A DNA stretch of 64,000 nucleotides, taken from contig NC_071338.1 in NCBI RefSeq assembly GCF_027744825.2, positions 28,395,501 through 28,459,500 on the forward strand. The letters run 5' to 3'. A model generated the notes under the pieces. The model ran no database searches, had not been told where the DNA came from, and worked only from the letters and a program-made list of their open reading frames with translations. The stretch is from Synchiropus splendidus. Its lineage: Eukaryota > Chordata > Actinopteri > Syngnathiformes > Callionymidae. The translations under genes and the position numbers were made by a program. Numbering within the stretch: position 1 is the first letter of the stretch; every line of letters begins with the position of its first letter. Positions 58,478 to 64,000 of the stretch are shown here, piece after piece.

Positions 58478-61400
58478 CAATGGTTCGAAAAAGATCTGGT
58501 GAATATCCATTCCTAATCGCATGAATATATTTTTTCCACAAGCCATTAATGCAGTATTGGACTCTTACTGTAGATGCATTCGCTCCAATGACTGAACTCT
58601 CTACAGTTGGTGGGAAATAAGAGCCAAAACAGAATGTGCTATCAGTCTCCCTTCTGCTTATTTGAGGCTAACTTTGCAGTAAAGCATGTCGGTTCTCCAC
58701 CGATTGTGCCTCATCACACAATAAGAGAAAGTCTGGTCTTTCTTCTTCAAGCAGATACTTAGCCTCCCCACCACTCTTATCATCTGCCTTCTGTTTTTGA
58801 AAGCTTCCAGACAAACTGCACATCCAATTCAGGGGCAAAGCTCACTATTGTTACCTTTCTGGGTATTGACACACTTCAAAACAATGGATTGAAGTTCCAG
58901 TCAACCTATTCAAATCTCTTTCAGGCCACATGAACTAACTGGACAAGTCAGATTTGGCCCTCAGGCCTCGAGTTTGACACATGCATCTTGGGCAGTGACC
59001 ATGAGTGAGGCCTCAGAGGTCAAACACCACCTCTCCTGACCAACACAATTTGATATATGTCACGTACCACTCACGCTGAAATGCACTGCCGCTAGTTAAA
59101 CTCCTGAAACACACAGAAGTTTTCACACGCACACGCGTCCCCACACACACACATGTTGGTGGCAGATTTTACAGCATGTGTGCTCATCACCATATGCCAA
59201 CTCACCTCATATTCAACAACAGACTGTCTGTGTGGTACACACCCACACACTGTGGTAGTATAAGTTCCTCCACCTGACGAAGCTTCTTATTCTATTGGTT
59301 AGAAGAGAGCGGCGGCAAGTTATCCTGACAAAGATGGCCGTTCACCAGTGCCATGACACCGTTTCTCGGATGTGACAGGACATCCGTGGCAGGTTGGAGT
59401 CGATGGAGAGAACTTGTTTTGTCTCTTTACTAATTTATACGGCACTTCCACGTCGCAGCAGAATCTGCCGTGCAGGTGTTTTTCAGTGAAAGCAGGCGGC
59501 GCCAGACGCACTGTTCTTTCAGACTCGCCGTGACACACACCAACGGACCGCAGACAGCTGTACACACACATTCAAGCAGGCAGACAGGGAGGTTTTACAT
59601 TACCGTTGTGTGTTAAATTGCCTTTTTATCTATCACAACAGCTTAGATGAAGGCACTCCTCGGTCCCTCCTCAGATTTCGCCATCATTCTCTCGCGTCTT
59701 TCTTCACGCCTTTGTCTTCCACAGTCACAGCTCGCAGCATACTTTCTCAGCTCTACCCTCACTTTCCCTTTCCAAAGATTAAAAGGCACTTCAAGATTAA
59801 GTGTCTCGAGCTGACAAACTGAAAACGACATTTACATTTATAGCCGACGCTTTAAGTGGCCGACTTACACGTCCCGCTCACACACTTTACCCAGCTGTAA
59901 ACATGTCGACATACGCCGGCGGAGGCAGAGCGACCAAGATAGCCGTTACAAAACCAACACTGCTTAATGGCTTTCTTTTCTCTCCTGCTTCAGTCAGGAG
60001 CCTCCTTTTAAACGGGTGCTTAGTCGAGGCTCTGTAAAACACTCTTTCCCCTTTTCTCCTCGGCTACCTCCGACCCCCTCTACACTTGAGAGAGGTCCTG
60101 TCCCGGGCCGGCGGATTTGTGGTCGACCTCTCACCCCTGCTCGCTAATTACAGCTCCATGGTGACGGTTCAAGTACCGACGAGTTTACTTTGAGTTGTAA
60201 AAAAAAGACTTTCACATTTCACTATGCAAGTCATCATTCTGACTGCATTGTATAATGTATACACAAAACAATTGTGTCATTACTTTCTGTATTTTATATT
60301 ATTATATATTATTATATATACCCAATAAAAATATTTTGAACATAGAGAGAGGACTTCACACACGTCATGTGAAGTTCCGACCAGTCACAGTAACATGTTA
60401 CGCGAGCTTTCATGAGTCAGTATATACAGTCAATTGTCTTTAAAAATGTCCACTCACTCCTCCACATTGCTTGTTCACCGAGGATGACTAGTGAGCGCCT
60501 TTTTCTTGAATCCCTCTGACCCATGAAAATACCACCTGCCCTTCTGTCAAGACCCTCAAAATGGCTTGCTTTGTCCTCCACACATTTTGGAGGAGGAAAA
60601 GACAATGTGGACCTGAGGCCAGGACTTCAGCCCTGATCTCTGACCTTATCTTCGCTCACATCACCTCAGAAACAGGACTAAAGCATTTCAGTAAACACTG
60701 TTGCCAACATCGGCTACTTAGTATTTACATTGAGGGAAGCGCTTGTTCTCTCAATAAACCTATGGTCTCGTTGGTGGCAGTGAAAATGGCCACAGAGATT
60801 TACTGTGATCACTTCAGACCCCTCTGATAGTAGAATGCTGGCAAGTCACACCAAGGACTACAAAGAGTTTAGACTGAAACAATTGTTTGCTTTTTACTCT
60901 CCATCCACAAAATCATAGGGGGCGATGTTGAAAATACCCTTTTACCAAACACCTTCTGTAATGGCCTCCACTGTTGTTGAACATCATGGGATGCTTTTTA
61001 CCTCAGACCACTCATTCTTTAGCAGGCTTTATGTCACAGGGATATATGTGAAGTCTGGAACGCTGAGGTCCACTTGAATACCTGACCTGGTGTGGTTTAC
61101 CAGGAGCAAAGATGACTGGTGCCTAGTTGACAAACTGTCAGAGACGTGTGGTGAGGAGAGTGAACAGAAACCAATCCACCACAACAAGGTTTCAGAGATA
61201 TACATTCAGACTTGATCTTGTCTGGGTCGAGCCACGCTCTCTTTCAAAATCACAAAATATCAAATTCCAATATTCCAAATCCAAAATGCACCATTAATGT
61301 AAACCATAACTTGTTTCATTTCTCTGTTGTCTGCATCCGTTGTAAATATTTCATCACATTGTGAATAAAAACATTTCAGTTCTTGATGGCAGCACGGTGT

Positions 61401-61980
61401 CTCAAAAACGCATTTCACATGTAGTAGTTTCAAAATTTGGTCGTCAATCGATGTAAACAATGCATTTCTGAATATCCCAGACAGCTGAACCCTTTTGTGT
61501 TCAGTATTCGGGTGAGTGTCTTGGACTTGGTTCAGCCCCTCCTCAGCCTGGGTCTTGACTGCGTGTCAGCTGAGTTAGTCTCAACTACCACACTATGCTG
61601 TGCAAGGAGGACGAGTCACACACCTGATCTGAGGTGGTCGAAAACCAATGCCACTCAAAGGGTCAAGGTGAACTAGACAACACAATTCAAGAGTGAATTT
61701 TAAAAAGTCAAGACCTTAAAATGCTCACGAAAAGTAGAGATAATACTTTTCTGTTTCCTGTTCACGAGCCGTGAGACTTTGGCCAGATGGGCTTGGGTTA
61801 CAACATGACTGGCTTCTCTCAAGTGGAATGGTTAACGCCAACCTGGGAGTGAAGCGGTGATGCCGAGACGTTTGTCAAAAAGTGACAGGAATGTTGGTGT
61901 CTCTGGAATCAGCGCTGTCTTCCTCCATATCTTTATGGCTACTCTTCTTCCCCCGATACACACCCACCCTCACGATCAAA
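58478..61980. other. Intergenic, no gene recognised
   Basis: At about 58,905-58,985 the wording GGCCCTCAGGCCTCGAGTTT and GACACATGCATC resembles the worn terminus of an interspersed repeat. The part at 59,840-60,130 is GC-richer with scattered CpGs. TATTATATAT repeats lie at 60,295-60,320. No exon was recognised. Confidence 0.45.
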
Positions 61981-62005
61981 CACACACACACACACACACA
62001 CACAC
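61981..62005. repeat. (CA)12 microsatellite
   Basis: An uninterrupted 25-bp CA tract. Confidence 0.95.
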
Positions 62006-63129
62006 GCAGGCTTGTTAATCTGGGAATTCTGTGCACTCCTGTGTGCAGCAGGCGCTGCTTCCATTATGCATGCCCCACACACCGTCTCTTTACATGGGTC
62101 AGTGCCACGAGCGCACACACATGCACACACGCATAAAAATGCAAACACAAAGACGCCTGCAGACACCCGAGCTGCTTCGAGTGCTAGAGCCTTGTCTCAG
62201 AGGCGCGCAGGCAGAAACGCACAGACACCTTCGTGTGCTGTTCCCCTCGCGCTTCCTTCCCCGCTCCCTCAGACACCAGTGTTCATCACGAGGGTGAGCA
62301 GCTTCAAATCAGGCTGGATGGTAAATAATTGCTCAATGATTCATCCATAAAGGCAGCAGTGTGAGCAGAGGAAGGACAACGCAGTGGGAGAGCCAGCGTT
62401 GCCCACAGCACCCGTTTCTCTATTACATTTACTCCGCCCATCTTCGCTTTTTATCCTTTGCTCTTACTGCGTCTAATAACCAGGTATATCGCTCCCAGCC
62501 TGCCGCTCTTTTATCTACGCAGGAGCATATCTTCCTCTTCCCGGCCGATATCCCGTCTTTCCTATTTTTTGTCCGTCTTATCTCCGCAAATCCATGTTGT
62601 GCTGCAGTTCTCTCATGTGCCTGACTTCACATCTCGGCCTTCCCCTCTTCTCTGTTTGACATCACCTCTCGCTCTCGGCACCACTGAATGTCCTCTTTCT
62701 CCTTCTCCATTGTGCTGACAGCAGAGGCAAAGGAGCGGGTCCACGGGTGTGTGATTCTCCTGCTTCTGATGCTGCTCTGACCCTCTAATCTGGGTGAGGA
62801 GAAACAGAAGAGGACTTGTTCTGCCCAGCAGGGTCAGGGGCCGTGTAGAGTCAGCCATTACCCTCTTACAACAAGACACATACACACAATTCCAGGGCTT
62901 CACGCCCAGTGACGCATCTGCGTCTTCACACTCTACCTAGCACTGTTGCTATGCTTCAAACTCACAAGTCCATACGCTGTTTCAGGAAATGCATCCATCA
63001 CTTCGCTGAGTCCAACCAATCTGGGTGAGTCAGAAGAACCCTAGCAAGTCTGAATCTGTGAAGACAAAATATAAGACATGACTCCTAACTCCTATCCGCC
63101 ATCTTTTATTGACCGCATCTGCACACTCG
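62006..63129. other. Intergenic, no gene recognised
   Basis: CpG-containing and pyrimidine-rich sequence at 62,100-62,720 with overlapping chance frames up to 112 codons. None shows a domain. Confidence 0.45.
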
Positions 63130-63402
63130 CACACTTTTTTTTCTACCCATGTGGGGACACGGTGAGGTTTCTCATTGCTATAACCCTTTCCCCGGCCTCT
63201 CACCCTAAACCCATGGCTCACCTTAACCAGCAAACTTACACCCGGTGGTTTTAATAACCCAGTCATTTTGAAGTCTTCATCCTCAAATTGAGGCACAACC
63301 TCGTGCGGTCCAGCCAAATGTCCCCACAATGTCATATAGTCCTCAGAAGGATAGCGTTTTGTCAGGAATTGCTCCCCACAAAGTAGGATAAACAAGCCCA
63401 CG
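63130..63402 (-). repeat. Fish-type interspersed repeat next to (CA)n
   Basis: On the minus strand the sequence reads GTGGGGACATTTGGCTGGAC, then GAGGATGAAGACTTC, GGTGAGCCATGGGTTTAGGG and a final GTGTCCCCACATGGG. Short stretches beginning and ending in GTGGGGAC/GTCCCCAC next to CA microsatellites are widespread in fish genomes. The 160-codon minus-strand frame over it (63,030-63,512) is a reading of this repeat and the microsatellite, not a gene. Confidence 0.6.
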
Positions 63403-63419
63403 CACACACACACACACAC
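63403..63419. repeat. (CA)8 microsatellite
   Basis: A short CA tract abutting the interspersed repeat. Confidence 0.93.
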
Positions 63420-63756
63420 CGTCCCCGTAGAAAACATGTCTGCTGGCGTTGACATGGTTGTCTTAGCGAGCAGAGGAGGAAGCTTGAGCAAATAGCACCT
63501 ATTATGACTCACCCACTTGTACAGAGATCATCCAGAGGATATGTGCACACATCTTGAGAGGAATCCAAAGCAGCAAGTGGTTTTCTGCTCCATAAACAAC
63601 TTCAGCTCCACAACAAAATGCTTCCTTTTCTCAAACAGTGAACCCCATTCTAAGGGATTCTGGATTTGTGGATCGGTCTGGTGCTGGAGCTGACCCATGG
63701 TCTGTCTCACCCAGCCAGTTAATCTGTCTATCTCTTAGCAAAATAATAATAATCAC
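63420..63756. other. Intergenic, no gene recognised
   Basis: Unique sequence. AATAATAAT lies just before the next element. Confidence 0.5.
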
Positions 63757-64000
63757 TAGGGGTGGGATTCAATTAAAAAATTATTCCATTTTATTTAAAA
63801 AATTGTGGCACTAGGAGATACATACCCAGCTGTGTTCAGTGAAATTGAAAACCTTGTGAAAAACAGTGATCAAATCACTGAGATCGTCGAGACTCTGACA
63901 CTGAAACTGATGACAAAGACACTAGTCTAATAGAAACCAGGCCTTTACTGCCTTAACTGTCACTAATAATAAGTTTATTCTCACAAATGCGTCTCCTCTG
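63757..64000 (+). mobile_element. Left end of a hAT-like element, cut by the window edge
   Basis: TAGGGGTGGGATTCAATTAA resembles a common fish hAT terminus ('TAGGGGTGGGA...AATTAA'), followed by AT-rich subterminal sequence. The right end and the duplication lie outside the window, so this rests on one end only. Confidence 0.4.

Noticed and set aside
63030..63512. 160-codon minus-strand frame
   Set aside because: It reads through a common fish interspersed repeat and a CA microsatellite (CVCVCVG run).

Overview
The window looks like non-coding DNA from a bony fish (teleost). The support is indirect. Two fragments carry the C-terminal reverse-transcriptase tail typical of Rex1-type LINEs. Several hAT-type ends match the 'GGGCTGCA', 'GGGCTGTCAATAG' and 'GGTGCACCGATCG' classes common in fish genomes. 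There are many long (CA)n, (GT)n and (TA)n microsatellites, and a fish-type 'GTCCCCACA' repeat lies beside a (CA)n tract. Nothing looks bacterial or viral: there are no operons, tRNAs, rRNAs or CRISPR arrays. I recognise no complete cellular protein-coding gene. Nearly all open frames longer than 60 codons are chance frames, many of them through microsatellites; the few that encode anything recognisable are transposon fossils.

Layout. From 1 to 12.4 kb there is mostly unique sequence with microsatellites, one internally deleted hAT element (4.54-4.98 kb) that keeps the N-terminus of its transposase, and a degenerate hAT-like patch (8.2-8.55 kb). A GC- and CpG-rich block at 12.39-13.29 kb looks like a promoter island. 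On its minus strand it contains a likely non-coding first exon ending at a strong splice donor (12,932/12,933), so a gene may run leftward from there. From 13.3 to 26.5 kb there is a Rex1 fossil, an RTE-like LINE fossil and several AT-rich stretches dense in homeodomain/POU/TCF-like words that read like conserved enhancers. From 26.5 to 34 kb there is a hAT element with a perfect 8-bp target duplication, then two 98%-identical copies of an unrecognised ~300-bp element, the first between perfect 26-bp direct repeats. At 35.6 kb a short minus-strand segment has a start codon in good context, 12 codons and a consensus donor: a possible alternative first coding exon.

From 37 to 47 kb the sequence is rich in small DNA transposons: two inverted-orientation copies of one MITE family, a hAT element, a fold-back element with 45-bp arms beside a 113-bp (TA)n tract, another hAT-like relic and a faint Tc1-like transposase trace. 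From 49 to 64 kb there are a LINE 3' end, a 436-bp element between TTAA sites, a 5'-truncated Rex1 copy with an 11-bp target duplication, a 205-bp hAT MITE and the start of another hAT-like element at the right edge.

The functional reading is therefore a gene-poor intergenic or long-intronic stretch with perhaps two minus-strand transcription starts, candidate enhancers and a dense record of transposition. No new multi-gene system is visible. The best lead for something undescribed is the ~300-bp element pair at 30.7 and 32.9 kb.
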